24,101 nucleotides of DNA from an uncultured Bulleidia sp. (GTDB lineage: Bacteria > Bacillota_I > Bacilli_A > Erysipelotrichales > Erysipelotrichaceae), in contig CAKVBD010000031.1 of NCBI GenBank assembly GCA_934725105.1, positions 1 to 24,101 of the forward strand. The letters run 5' to 3'. Shown here piece by piece: positions 8,582 through 16,793 of the stretch. Numbering within the stretch: position 1 is the first letter of the stretch; every line of letters starts with the position of its first letter. The translations under genes were made by a program, and so were the position numbers. The notes beneath the pieces are model-generated. The model saw nothing but the letters and a program-made list of their open reading frames with translations, ran no database searches and was not told where the DNA came from.

Positions 8582-9346
8582 ATGGTAGAAAATAAAGAAA
8601 TATATGGTGTAAATACTTCATTTATGGATGAAGGAAATGGAAATGATGTTTTGCTTCTGCATGGATGGGGACAAAATAAAGAAATGATGTCTTTGATCTA
8701 TGAACATCTCAAAGATCGATTTCATGTGTGGGCAATTGACTTCCCAGGTTTTGGAGAAAGTGAAGATCCTCCAGTTGCGTGGGGCGTTGAAGATTATGAG
8801 CTTTTTCTAGAAGATTTTATTAGTAAGAATCATATTGTTAAACCACTTATTGTTGCACATTCATTTGGATGTCGTGTTGCGATTCGTTACGCTGCGAAAA
8901 ATCCTGAAAATGTTAGAAAGATGTGTTTGACTGGTGCTGCAGGGATTCGTCCAAAGCATGGACTGGACTGGCAGATCAAGACAAAGGCATACAAAGCAGG
9001 TAAATGGTTTTTGAAGGTTACAAATCAGACAGAAAAGCTTGAAGAAATGCAAAAGAATGCTGGCAGTGAAGATTATCGTAATGCAAAAGGTATTATGAAG
9101 CCTACTTTTGTAAAAGTTGTGAATGATGATGTTTCTGACATATTAAAAGATGTGAAATGTTCAACACTTCTTGTATGGGGTGAATTTGATACAGCTGCAC
9201 CGCTTTGGATGGGAAAACAGATGGAAAAGGAAATGCCTGATGCAGGCTTAGCTATTTTTGAGAATGATGACCATTGGGCATACTGGCATCAGCCTGATCG
9301 TTTCAATGCGGTATTAGACATATTTTTTAAAGGGGATGAAGCATGA
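8582..9346 (+). CDS. Alpha/beta-fold hydrolase
   Basis: A 254-residue cytoplasmic alpha/beta hydrolase with no signal peptide. The oxyanion-hole region is HGWGQ. The nucleophile elbow is AHSFG (Ser94; Ala replaces the first Gly of GxSxG, as in some family members). The acid is Asp203 in WGEFD and the base is His231 in NDDHWAYWHQPD, so the catalytic triad looks complete. The substrate cannot be read from sequence; esterase, lipase or C-C hydrolase activity are all possible. The stop overlaps the start of the MurF-like ligase by 4 bases (ATGA), which suggests a shared envelope-related role. The ribosome binding site is weak (AGGGG only 2-3 bases before the ATG), and the next ATG, at 8624, has none. 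Confidence 0.88.
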   Translation: MVENKEIYGVNTSFMDEGNGNDVLLLHGWGQNKEMMSLIYEHLKDRFHVWAIDFPGFGESEDPPVAWGVEDYELFLEDFISKNHIVKPLIVAHSFGCRVAIRYAAKNPENVRKMCLTGAAGIRPKHGLDWQIKTKAYKAGKWFLKVTNQTEKLEEMQKNAGSEDYRNAKGIMKPTFVKVVNDDVSDILKDVKCSTLLVWGEFDTAAPLWMGKQMEKEMPDAGLAIFENDDHWAYWHQPDRFNAVLDIFFKGDEA

Positions 9347-10917
9347 GTATATTAAAAATTCTTTTATTGGTATGTAGTGCCTGTGCACTTTTAATACCAA
9401 CAAAACATGCATTGCATATTTTCCAGCAGAATCGTTATGAAATCAAACGATTGAATGAATGGATCAAAGAAAACTTTGCATTCAATGTAAAACATAGTTT
9501 GATATGTATTGTAATCTGCATTGTGGCATGTGTATTATCCATCGTATTAAAAAATGAAGGTGGATCCATTGGACAGATCTGCATGCTTGTAATCTTGTCA
9601 ATTGTTCTATATGCAAATGAAAAGAAGCAGAACTATATCAAGCCACTTGTTTTTACACCACGTGTGATTCGTCAATGTGTTGTAATGGCTGTTTTGTCAC
9701 TTGTTGTGGTTGTTGTGTTCTTATTGAATGATCTGGATCCTTGCTTGTGTATCGTTGCATATTTCTTGCCTTGGGTCTTATTGTATCCAATGAGTATAAT
9801 AACTTCTCCAATGGAAGCAATGATTCGTCAGTCATTTATGAATGATGCAAAGAACATTCTTGAATCTCATGGGAATCTGATCAAGATTGGTATTACAGGT
9901 TCCTTTGGTAAAACAACAACAAAGAACATCATGCAGGCAATGGTATCGGAACAGTTTAATTCCTTGATGACACCTGCTTCTTATAATACACCAATGGGTA
10001 TTACGAGAACGATTCGTGAAATGCTGAAACCAATTCATCAGGTATTTGTGTGTGAAATGGGTGCAGATCATGTTGGAGATATTGAAGAATTAATGAATTT
10101 CGTACATCCAACAATTGGTGTTGTTACTTCTATTGGACCTCAGCATCTCAATACATTTGGCTCACAAGAAAATATTGTGAATGAAAAAATGAAGATGATT
10201 GAAATGCTGCCAGAAGATGGATTTGGTGTATTGAACTATGACAATCCATTCATTCGTGACTACAAGATCAAACATTCTATTCAAACCGTTACATATGGTG
10301 TAAAAAGTAAAGATACAGATTATACCGTAGAAGATATTCATTACACACAGACAGGAAGCAGCTTTGTCGTTTGCTATAAAGACGAAAGAGTTCCTATGGA
10401 AACAAAACTGTTAGGTGAATTGAATATCCTGAATATTCTTTCTGCAGTTGCAGTGGCTAGACACTTAGGGGTAGAGTGGAGTGTCATCCAAAGAGCTGTA
10501 AAGCAGATGAAGCAAGTAGAGCATCGCTTAGAATTAAAGAAAATCAATGGATATCGATTCATTGATGATGCGTTTAATGCAAACCCTACAGGTTCCAGCA
10601 TGGCATTAGAAGTATTAGCTATGATGCCAGGAAAGAGAATCATTGTTACTCCAGGTATGATTGATCTTGGAGAAAAACAAAATGAAATCAATGAACACTT
10701 TGGTACATTGATGAAGGGAAAAGCAGATATTGTTATCCTTGTTGGCAAGAACCAGACAAAGCCAATCTATGATGGTTTAAAGAAATCAGGCTTTGATATG
10801 GATCAAGTCATCGTCTTAGATAAAGTAAAAGAAGCATTTACGTACATTTATACGCATGCATCTATTGCAGATACAATTCTATTAGAAAATGATTTGCCAG
10901 ATGCATTCAATCACTAA
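9343..10917 (+). CDS. Membrane-anchored Mur ligase family protein (MurF-like)
   Basis: A 524-residue protein. About 150 N-terminal residues carry roughly five hydrophobic segments (near 2-22, 48-68, 76-91, 106-125, 127-150). A Mur ligase domain follows, with the ATP-binding loop GITGSFGKTTTKN (Lys190), the central-domain motif EMGADHVGDI, and the C-terminal-domain motifs DDAFNANPTGS and GMIDLGEKQ. MurF adds D-Ala-D-Ala to the UDP-MurNAc-tripeptide and is normally soluble. Membrane-anchored relatives ending in LLENDLPD occur in Firmicutes and may act on a lipid-linked or modified precursor, so the exact reaction is uncertain. It is coupled to the hydrolase by an ATGA overlap. It may be a second, specialised copy, since nothing shows whether a canonical murF exists elsewhere. 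Confidence 0.85.
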   Translation: MSILKILLLVCSACALLIPTKHALHIFQQNRYEIKRLNEWIKENFAFNVKHSLICIVICIVACVLSIVLKNEGGSIGQICMLVILSIVLYANEKKQNYIKPLVFTPRVIRQCVVMAVLSLVVVVVFLLNDLDPCLCIVAYFLPWVLLYPMSIITSPMEAMIRQSFMNDAKNILESHGNLIKIGITGSFGKTTTKNIMQAMVSEQFNSLMTPASYNTPMGITRTIREMLKPIHQVFVCEMGADHVGDIEELMNFVHPTIGVVTSIGPQHLNTFGSQENIVNEKMKMIEMLPEDGFGVLNYDNPFIRDYKIKHSIQTVTYGVKSKDTDYTVEDIHYTQTGSSFVVCYKDERVPMETKLLGELNILNILSAVAVARHLGVEWSVIQRAVKQMKQVEHRLELKKINGYRFIDDAFNANPTGSSMALEVLAMMPGKRIIVTPGMIDLGEKQNEINEHFGTLMKGKADIVILVGKNQTKPIYDGLKKSGFDMDQVIVLDKVKEAFTYIYTHASIADTILLENDLPDAFNH

Positions 10918-10933
10918 AACAATTTATTTCATC

Positions 10934-10962
10934 TTTTTGTTCAGCGAAAAACAGTGTATACT
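10934..10962 (+). promoter_or_regulatory. Putative promoter of purF
   Basis: TATACT (10957-10962) is a good -10. The best-spaced -35 (TTTTTG, 10934-10939, 17-base spacer) is weak, while TTGTTC (10937-10942) is better but only 14 bases away. No convincing PurR box or guanine riboswitch is seen in the 92-base gap. Confidence 0.4.
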
Positions 10963-11009
10963 AGAAAAATCTTAACAAAGTTAGGATATAGTAAGAAAAA
11001 GGAAAACAT

Positions 11010-12491
11010 ATGGAAAATTTAATTCACGAAGAATGCGGTATTTTTGGAATTTACGATCCAAGTGGCACAAACGATGTTGCCTCAAGTACTTACTACGGAT
11101 TATTTGCCTTGCAGCATAGAGGGCAGGAATCTTGCGGAATTGCGGTCAATGATAGAGGTGTAATTACATATCACAAAGATGTCGGTCTTGTTCGTGATGT
11201 GTTTTCTAAGGAATGTTTAGAAAAACTGGGAAAAGGACAGATTGCGGTTGGTCATACACGTTATTCAACATTTGGTACAGTCAATCAGACAAATGCACAG
11301 CCACTCGTTGTTAGACATGTCAAAGGACAGATGGCAGTTGTTCATAACGGTAACTTGACAAATGCACCAGAACTTAGAGAAAAGCTTGAATTACAAGGTG
11401 CAATCTTCCATACAACAAATGACTCTGAAATCATTGCGTATGAAATCATTCAGGAAAGAATTAAAACATCTTCTATTGAAGAAGCAATTGAAAACGTTCT
11501 AGATGTATTAGAAGGTGCATATTCACTTGTTGTCATGTCTCCTGAAAAGCTTGTTGCGGCACGTGATATGACAGGCTTTAGACCACTTGTTATGGGTGAA
11601 CTTCCAAATGGAGAAATCGTGTTTGCTTCTGAAACATGTGCATTGGATTCTCTTGGTGCAAAGTATGTGAAAGACCTTGCGGCAGGTGAAATCGTTGTTG
11701 TTGATAAGAATGGTGTTCGTTCTATTACAAGTCATGTAAAACCTGTCAAGCATATGTGTGTGTTTGAATATATCTATTTTGCTAGACCTGACTCTGTCAT
11801 GGAAGGTATCAGTGTTCATGAAGCACGTAAGGAAGCAGGTAGAATCCTTTGGAAAGAACATCCAGTAGATGCAGATGTTGTTATTGGTGTTCCTGATTCT
11901 GGATTAGATGCTGCTTTAGGTTTTGCGGAAGCAAGTGGAATTCCATATGAAACTGGTTTTTCAAAGAATAAATATATCGCAAGAACATTTATTCAGCCAG
12001 CACAGTCTCAAAGAGAAAACTCTGTACGCTTGAAGTTGAATGTGATTGCTTCTGTTGTAAAAGACAAGAGAGTTGTTATGGTAGATGACTCTATTGTTCG
12101 TGGTACAACAAGTGCTCGTATTGTTGCTTTAATTAAGGCAGCTGGTGCAAAGGAAGTACATGTACGTATTTCTGCGCCACCATTTATTTCTCCTTGTTAC
12201 TATGGTACAGATATCGATTCTAAGAAGAATTTGATTGCCTGCAAATATACACAGCAGGAAATCAAAGATATGATTGGTGCGGATTCCTTAGGATATTTAT
12301 CTGTAGAAGGTGCAAAGGAAATGGCAAAGAATCCACAATGTGAATTCTGTGTTGGATGCTTTACTGAAAAATATCCTGCACCAATTCCTGTTTCTCAAGA
12401 AAAATCACAATTTGAAAAGAAAATCAATGTGAAAGAAGATGAAAGCACAGATGAACGCGAAAGAGTTCATGGTGATGCAAAAGAATTCTAA
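11010..12491 (+). CDS. purF: Amidophosphoribosyltransferase (glutamine PRPP amidotransferase)
   Basis: This enzyme catalyses the first committed step of purine synthesis, making 5-phosphoribosylamine from PRPP and glutamine in the cytoplasm. The 493 residues show the Bacillus-type layout. A short propeptide (MENLIHEE) precedes catalytic Cys9 of the class-II glutaminase domain (CGIFGIYD, then GHTRYST and HNGNLTN). A phosphoribosyltransferase domain follows, with the PRPP motif VVMVDDSIVRGTT. Iron-sulfur ligand candidates are Cys250, Cys411 and the cluster Cys444/Cys447/Cys450, so this is the oxygen-sensitive [4Fe-4S] type. AAGGAAA precedes the start. No other pur gene is adjacent, although purF usually lies within a pur operon. 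The last 25 or so residues are charged and probably disordered. Confidence 0.97.
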   Translation: MENLIHEECGIFGIYDPSGTNDVASSTYYGLFALQHRGQESCGIAVNDRGVITYHKDVGLVRDVFSKECLEKLGKGQIAVGHTRYSTFGTVNQTNAQPLVVRHVKGQMAVVHNGNLTNAPELREKLELQGAIFHTTNDSEIIAYEIIQERIKTSSIEEAIENVLDVLEGAYSLVVMSPEKLVAARDMTGFRPLVMGELPNGEIVFASETCALDSLGAKYVKDLAAGEIVVVDKNGVRSITSHVKPVKHMCVFEYIYFARPDSVMEGISVHEARKEAGRILWKEHPVDADVVIGVPDSGLDAALGFAEASGIPYETGFSKNKYIARTFIQPAQSQRENSVRLKLNVIASVVKDKRVVMVDDSIVRGTTSARIVALIKAAGAKEVHVRISAPPFISPCYYGTDIDSKKNLIACKYTQQEIKDMIGADSLGYLSVEGAKEMAKNPQCEFCVGCFTEKYPAPIPVSQEKSQFEKKINVKEDESTDERERVHGDAKEF

Positions 12492-12499
12492 CGAAATAG

Positions 12500-12537
12500 A
12501 AAAAGAAGTATATGTGATCATCCATATACTTCTTTTT
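12500..12537. terminator. Strong bidirectional terminator between purF and the minus-strand reductase
   Basis: A 14-15-bp perfect stem (12500-12514 with 12523-12537) has an 8-base loop and A/T tracts on both sides, so it can stop transcription from both directions. Its right edge touches the stop codon of the minus-strand gene. Confidence 0.88.
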
Positions 12538-14270
12538 TAATGGTTTTCTTTCCAGCAGGTCTGTGCGGCAATTCTTCCAAACGTTACAGTATCAGGGATA
12601 GATAGTGTACCAAGACGGTTATTGCCATGTACACCACCCGTAACTTCTCCTGCAGCGTATAAATTTTCAATCTGATTGCCAGCCATGTTTAATACTTGTG
12701 CTTTTTCATTGATTTCTACACCACCCATTGTGTAGTGTACAGAAACAATCGATGAGAACATGACATAAGGACCATCACCAATTTCTTCCAGTTTTTGCGT
12801 ACGTCCAAACTCTGTATCTTTATTATTTCTAGCCATTGCATCGTAGTTTTCAATGGTTTTGCGTAATGTACTGACTGGAATATTGAAGTGTGCAGCACAC
12901 TCTTCTAGAGAACCAATCACAATCACTTTTTGATCAATGCCACGCAGTAATTCATCTTTATAGTCTTGGTTGAGCTTTAATTCATCAATGACTTTTTCAG
13001 AAATGAATTCATAGGCAACATGTGATGGCTGTGCAATGATTGCTTTCGCAATATTGTCACGAGTTTCTTTTTCATCCACAAAACGCTCGCCATCCTGATT
13101 GACTAGTATTGCATTACTGATGATACGTGCATAGTCCATATAGTAGTAGTTTCCTGTTGCGGGATTGTTGATTGGATACAGCTGAATATATTCCATACCA
13201 ACTAAGTTTGCGCCAATATCCATAGCCATGATTAGACCATCTCCTGTAGCGGCAGGGGAGTTAGTTGTTGGAATGTTTTCATCTAAGGAAAGCCAGGTTG
13301 TATCGTATTTCTGACGCATTTCGACATTTGCACCAAATCCGCCTGTTGCTAATATGACACCATCTGTTGCGTAGTAGTTGATGGTTTCATTGTTATAGGT
13401 TGTTTTTACGCCAATGACTTTATTGTTGTTATCTGTAATAAAACGATCTGCATGGGTATTGTAGTCAATCTTGACGCCTAGATCTAATGCTTTATTAATG
13501 AGTTTATCAATATAGGCAGCACCATCTCCAACTGGCCATAGTGTTCTTGCGACGGTATGACCGCCATACCATGAAAGCGTATCTTTGTATTCTACATGGA
13601 TATAGTTCATGAGCCACTCAAGATTCGTATCGATATGATCTACAATGGTCTGGATCAATTCTTTTTTTCCAAGCTTTCCACCACCTTCATAAATATCGTT
13701 GAAGAATAATTCTTTGGAATCATTGATACCTTGCTGCATCTGCAGGTAATTGTTTGGACATGCATACTCACCACCAGACATTCTTGTATTTCCACCACCA
13801 AAAGGCATTTTTTCAATGACACGAACATCTGTATAACCCTGATTGACAGCTTCAATCGCACTTGTAATCCCTGCACTTCCAGCACCGATAATTAATACTT
13901 CACTATGTACCTGGTTGCTTTTTTGAGGTAAACGATTGGAAAGGGTGATATCTGTTTTATCTAAGGCATCTTTGATTGCATTCAATACACCAATACTGCT
14001 TTCCGTTGCACCACTGACAACATCAACATCTAAACTTTGTGAAGAAAGTACCTGAGAAATAATACTGATCATTGTTTTATCAAAACCGACAGTTTCCTGA
14101 TGTTCAATTAATTCAATGTGTTTGATTGTATTATCTTTGATAAATAGTTCTACTTTAATTGGACCGTTCTTTCCTTCCGCACTGCCTTCAATGAGCGAAG
14201 GGTTATTTGGGGTAATCGAACAAGAAGCTAATATAAATGCTAATAAACAAATCCATATTTTTTTAATCAT
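12537..14270 (-). CDS. Flavinylated FMN/FAD extracellular reductase lipoprotein (fumarate/urocanate reductase family)
   Basis: A 577-residue lipoprotein (lipobox LASC, Cys17). An N-terminal FMN-binding domain carries the ApbE flavinylation motif DVVSGAT (Thr89 as FMN acceptor). An FAD-binding reductase domain follows (GAGSAG near 129-134; ATGGFG near 308). The conserved acid catalyst (Arg402 in Shewanella FccA) corresponds to Arg404, and the substrate-binding His504/Arg544 to His512/Arg552. FccA His365, a fumarate-binding residue, is replaced by Tyr365 (IQLYP), as in urocanate reductase, so fumarate is not the likely substrate. The ATG at 14270 is preferred over GTG at 14279 because AGGTGG is well spaced before it. 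It overlaps the response-regulator stop by 8 bases and is the third gene of a kinase-regulator-reductase operon. Predicted role: anaerobic reduction of an alkenoic acid at the cell surface. Substrate unknown. Confidence 0.88.
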   Translation of the reverse strand: MIKKIWICLLAFILASCSITPNNPSLIEGSAEGKNGPIKVELFIKDNTIKHIELIEHQETVGFDKTMISIISQVLSSQSLDVDVVSGATESSIGVLNAIKDALDKTDITLSNRLPQKSNQVHSEVLIIGAGSAGITSAIEAVNQGYTDVRVIEKMPFGGGNTRMSGGEYACPNNYLQMQQGINDSKELFFNDIYEGGGKLGKKELIQTIVDHIDTNLEWLMNYIHVEYKDTLSWYGGHTVARTLWPVGDGAAYIDKLINKALDLGVKIDYNTHADRFITDNNNKVIGVKTTYNNETINYYATDGVILATGGFGANVEMRQKYDTTWLSLDENIPTTNSPAATGDGLIMAMDIGANLVGMEYIQLYPINNPATGNYYYMDYARIISNAILVNQDGERFVDEKETRDNIAKAIIAQPSHVAYEFISEKVIDELKLNQDYKDELLRGIDQKVIVIGSLEECAAHFNIPVSTLRKTIENYDAMARNNKDTEFGRTQKLEEIGDGPYVMFSSIVSVHYTMGGVEINEKAQVLNMAGNQIENLYAAGEVTGGVHGNNRLGTLSIPDTVTFGRIAAQTCWKENH

Positions 14271-14982
14271 GGTGACCACCTATGATTTTCTTGTATTCAA
14301 CAAAGGATTGGCCTGTCTGTTTTTTGAATACTTTTGAGAAATAGAATGGATCTTGATATCCACATGCATTTGCGATTTCCTTGAGCGTGATCTTTGGATT
14401 TTGTCGAATGAAAGAAATAGCTTTTCGAATACGTATCATTGTGATGTATTCAATCAGACTTTTATCTGTGACTTCTTTCATGATTTTAAAGATTGATGTT
14501 CTGCTTAAACCAAATTCTTTTTCGATCATTTCACTGCTTAAATCTGTATTCGAAAAGTTTTTGTTAATGAAATTTGTGATGTTGACCGCAATATTATCAT
14601 TATTGACAGGGGCTTCTGGATATAATGTTCGTTTGATTTCTCGTATGAGATTTTCTTCATTGATTGGTTTTAATATATATGAATTTACTTTTAGAGAGAT
14701 TGCCTGCTGGGCAAAGTGAAAGGAATCATAACTAGAAATAATGATGATAATCACATCTTTATTTAGTTTCTTGATTTGTTCAATACATTCCAGTCCGCTT
14801 AATTTTGGCATATTGATATCAATAATGATTAAATCAGGAAGGTGCTTTTCAAACAGTTCTAATGTTTTTTGACCATCCTGTGCTGTTCCAACGATTTCAA
14901 TTCCTAGATTAGAGTGCGCCACAACTTTACTGATGCCTTCCAGGATATTGATTTCGTCATCTGCAATAATTGCTCTATACAT
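14263..14982 (-). CDS. YesN-like response regulator (receiver plus AraC-type HTH)
   Basis: A 239-residue regulator. The receiver domain (1-120) has Asp8/Asp9, phosphoacceptor Asp55 in IIIDINMP and Lys105 in YILKPI. A C-terminal AraC-type double helix-turn-helix domain (about 145-235) includes the characteristic IANACGYQDPFYFSKVFKKQTG segment. Its start overlaps the kinase stop by 8 bases and its stop overlaps the reductase start by 8 bases, so the three genes are tightly coupled. YesN-type regulators activate neighbouring uptake or catabolic genes on a signal from a YesM-type kinase. Here the reductase in the same operon and the divergent reductase are the obvious targets. Confidence 0.93.
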   Translation of the reverse strand: MYRAIIADDEINILEGISKVVAHSNLGIEIVGTAQDGQKTLELFEKHLPDLIIIDINMPKLSGLECIEQIKKLNKDVIIIIISSYDSFHFAQQAISLKVNSYILKPINEENLIREIKRTLYPEAPVNNDNIAVNITNFINKNFSNTDLSSEMIEKEFGLSRTSIFKIMKEVTDKSLIEYITMIRIRKAISFIRQNPKITLKEIANACGYQDPFYFSKVFKKQTGQSFVEYKKIIGGHHD

Positions 14983-16681
14983 GTTGCTGCCTTTCTATTT
15001 TAATTGTGATAAATGTACCGATTGTTTCAAAACTTTCAATATCCATACTGACTTTATCACCATAGTAATGTTGTAAACGACGATATACATTTCTAAGACC
15101 ATAATGAGATGAATTATCATCTGTAAGATTGTTTTTAATTTCCTGCAGAGTCTTTTGATTCATTCCAACACCATCATCTTCTACTTCAATAATGATCATA
15201 TTATCAACGCATTTTCCACTGATTGTAACAGTGCCATTCATATTCTTGTTTTTGATGCCGTGCTTGATTGCATTTTCTACAAGTGGCTGAATTGTGATCT
15301 TGCAGATTTTAAAATCTGCAATTTCTGGATCTAATTCAATCATATAGCTAAGTTTTTCCTTATAGCGAATCTTTTGAATATCCAGATAGCTTTTTGTATG
15401 CTGGAATTCCTGCTTGAGAGATACTTCCTGTTCTCCGTGATTAAGAGAAAGTCTAAAGTATTGAGAAAGTGTTGTAATTGCACCTTCTACATCATCTGCG
15501 TTATATTTTTTTGCCATCCAGCGAATATTTTCCAATGTGTTATACAAGAAGTGTGGTTTGATCTGTTCTTGCAGGATATTCATTTCCGCTTCATTTTTCT
15601 TTTGTTGTTCATATATGATCTTATCAAAGGAATCAGATAGGTCATCCAGCATGGTGTTATATGCACTGCCAACTTCACTAATTTCATCTTTGATCTCACT
15701 AACAGGGTAATAACTCTTTAGATCACCTTGCTGCGCCTTTAACATACATGATCGCAGTGTCTGCATAGGAATCATAATGGATTTACTTAAGTAGTTTCCT
15801 AGATACAGAATTAATAGAATCAATAAAATAAAGATAATGCATGATGAAAATAAGATGTCATCGATTGTTTTATTAATATCACTTAAAGAAACAAGTGTCA
15901 TGATAGCCCAGTCAGAATAGCTGCTGATTGGGGTGATGATGAGTTTTGATTTTCCTTTATTTGCATCGACATCTAAAATTGTTGAGGTTGTAATACTGGA
16001 AATATCAATATCATTTAAGATATCTGTATCAATATATTTTGTATTTAAATAATCTACATCTGTAGAAAGAATTTCATGATCCTTATTAATTAGCCATGTT
16101 TTACTGTTAAACAGCTGAATTGTATTAATTGTTTCTTCAATACGTGTTAGAGGAACAGCAGAAGCAATCAGACTTTCTTTTTTATCTGTATAGCCAGTAA
16201 TGGAGTAATAGAATACAACAACAGGGCGATTTTGTGAGTCAATAACAGGGTTGCCAATCAGGAACTCCTGATCACTGGAATAGATATTGATGTAATCGTC
16301 ATAGCGAATTAAATCTTCTGTTGCGGCTGCATTGATCCAGCAGAATCCATTTTTTCCAATGAATGAGAAAGTTTCCATTGTCTGATCATTAAATGTATAC
16401 CGATTGTTGACTTCGTTAATGATTGGTGTGATTTCTCTGACATCCATACTTTTGATTGCGGGAATTGCTGCCAATGTACGATATTCTACAACTCTTTTTT
16501 CAATCCACTGGTTCACTTCCTGTGCCTTTGTTTCAACATTCTGGCGAATCAGATAAATAACATTTTTTTCATTTGCCGGTCGTACTACAAAGAAGAGGTA
16601 GCTAAAACTAAATACGAACACGAGAATACAGATAAAGCTAATCGTGTTAATGATTTTCTTTCGAATACTTTTATATTTCAT
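14975..16681 (-). CDS. YesM-like sensor histidine kinase
   Basis: A 568-residue membrane kinase. It has a transmembrane helix (about 11-33), a roughly 240-residue extracellular sensor region that looks like a double-Cache fold by size and pattern, a second helix (about 277-297) and a HAMP linker. The YesM/LytS-type His_kinase motif QIKPHFLYNTLENIRW (His377) follows, then an ATPase domain with QPLVENAIKHG (Asn470), EDDGVGM (Asp503) and YGLRNVYRRL. The start codon follows AGGA at good spacing. It heads the operon with the AraC-type regulator and reductase. An extracellular Cache sensor suits direct recognition of a small organic acid, possibly the reductase substrate; this is inference from context. 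Confidence 0.93.
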   Translation of the reverse strand: MKYKSIRKKIINTISFICILVFVFSFSYLFFVVRPANEKNVIYLIRQNVETKAQEVNQWIEKRVVEYRTLAAIPAIKSMDVREITPIINEVNNRYTFNDQTMETFSFIGKNGFCWINAAATEDLIRYDDYINIYSSDQEFLIGNPVIDSQNRPVVVFYYSITGYTDKKESLIASAVPLTRIEETINTIQLFNSKTWLINKDHEILSTDVDYLNTKYIDTDILNDIDISSITTSTILDVDANKGKSKLIITPISSYSDWAIMTLVSLSDINKTIDDILFSSCIIFILLILLILYLGNYLSKSIMIPMQTLRSCMLKAQQGDLKSYYPVSEIKDEISEVGSAYNTMLDDLSDSFDKIIYEQQKKNEAEMNILQEQIKPHFLYNTLENIRWMAKKYNADDVEGAITTLSQYFRLSLNHGEQEVSLKQEFQHTKSYLDIQKIRYKEKLSYMIELDPEIADFKICKITIQPLVENAIKHGIKNKNMNGTVTISGKCVDNMIIIEVEDDGVGMNQKTLQEIKNNLTDDNSSHYGLRNVYRRLQHYYGDKVSMDIESFETIGTFITIKIERQQHV

Positions 16682-16698
16682 TATTATTCCTATGTCTC

Positions 16699-16714
16699 TG
16701 TTAAGATTTTAACA
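16699..16714. promoter_or_regulatory. Perfect inverted repeat over the kinase-operon -10, candidate operator
   Basis: TGTTAAGATTTTAACA is a perfect 6-bp inverted repeat with a 4-base centre. It lies in the 112-base divergent promoter region and covers the predicted minus-strand -10 at 16706-16711, the usual place for a repressor or autoregulator. AT-rich DNA gives such repeats by chance, so support is modest. Confidence 0.4.
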
Positions 16715-16733
16715 AATTTCCATGTTTTCACAA
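16706..16733 (-). promoter_or_regulatory. Putative promoter of the kinase-regulator-reductase operon
   Basis: On the minus strand, TTGTGA (16733-16728) and TAAAAT (16711-16706) are separated by 16 bases. The leader to the ATG at 16681 would be about 20 nt. Confidence 0.5.
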
Positions 16734-16743
16734 CAATAATCCA

Positions 16744-16772
16744 TTCTTGTGTAAATGCTATTTTAGTATACT
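16744..16772 (+). promoter_or_regulatory. Putative promoter of the divergent reductase
   Basis: TATACT (16767-16772) is a good -10. The -35 is poor at normal spacing (TTCTTG, 17-base spacer), as expected for a promoter that depends on an activator. AGGAGG (16783-16788) provides a strong ribosome binding site. Confidence 0.5.
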
Positions 16773-16793
16773 TTCGACATACAGGAGGGAAGT

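Noticed and set aside
10918..11009. Purine riboswitch or PurR box upstream of purF
   Set aside because: The gap is too short for a riboswitch with an expression platform, and I saw no PurBox-like sequence.
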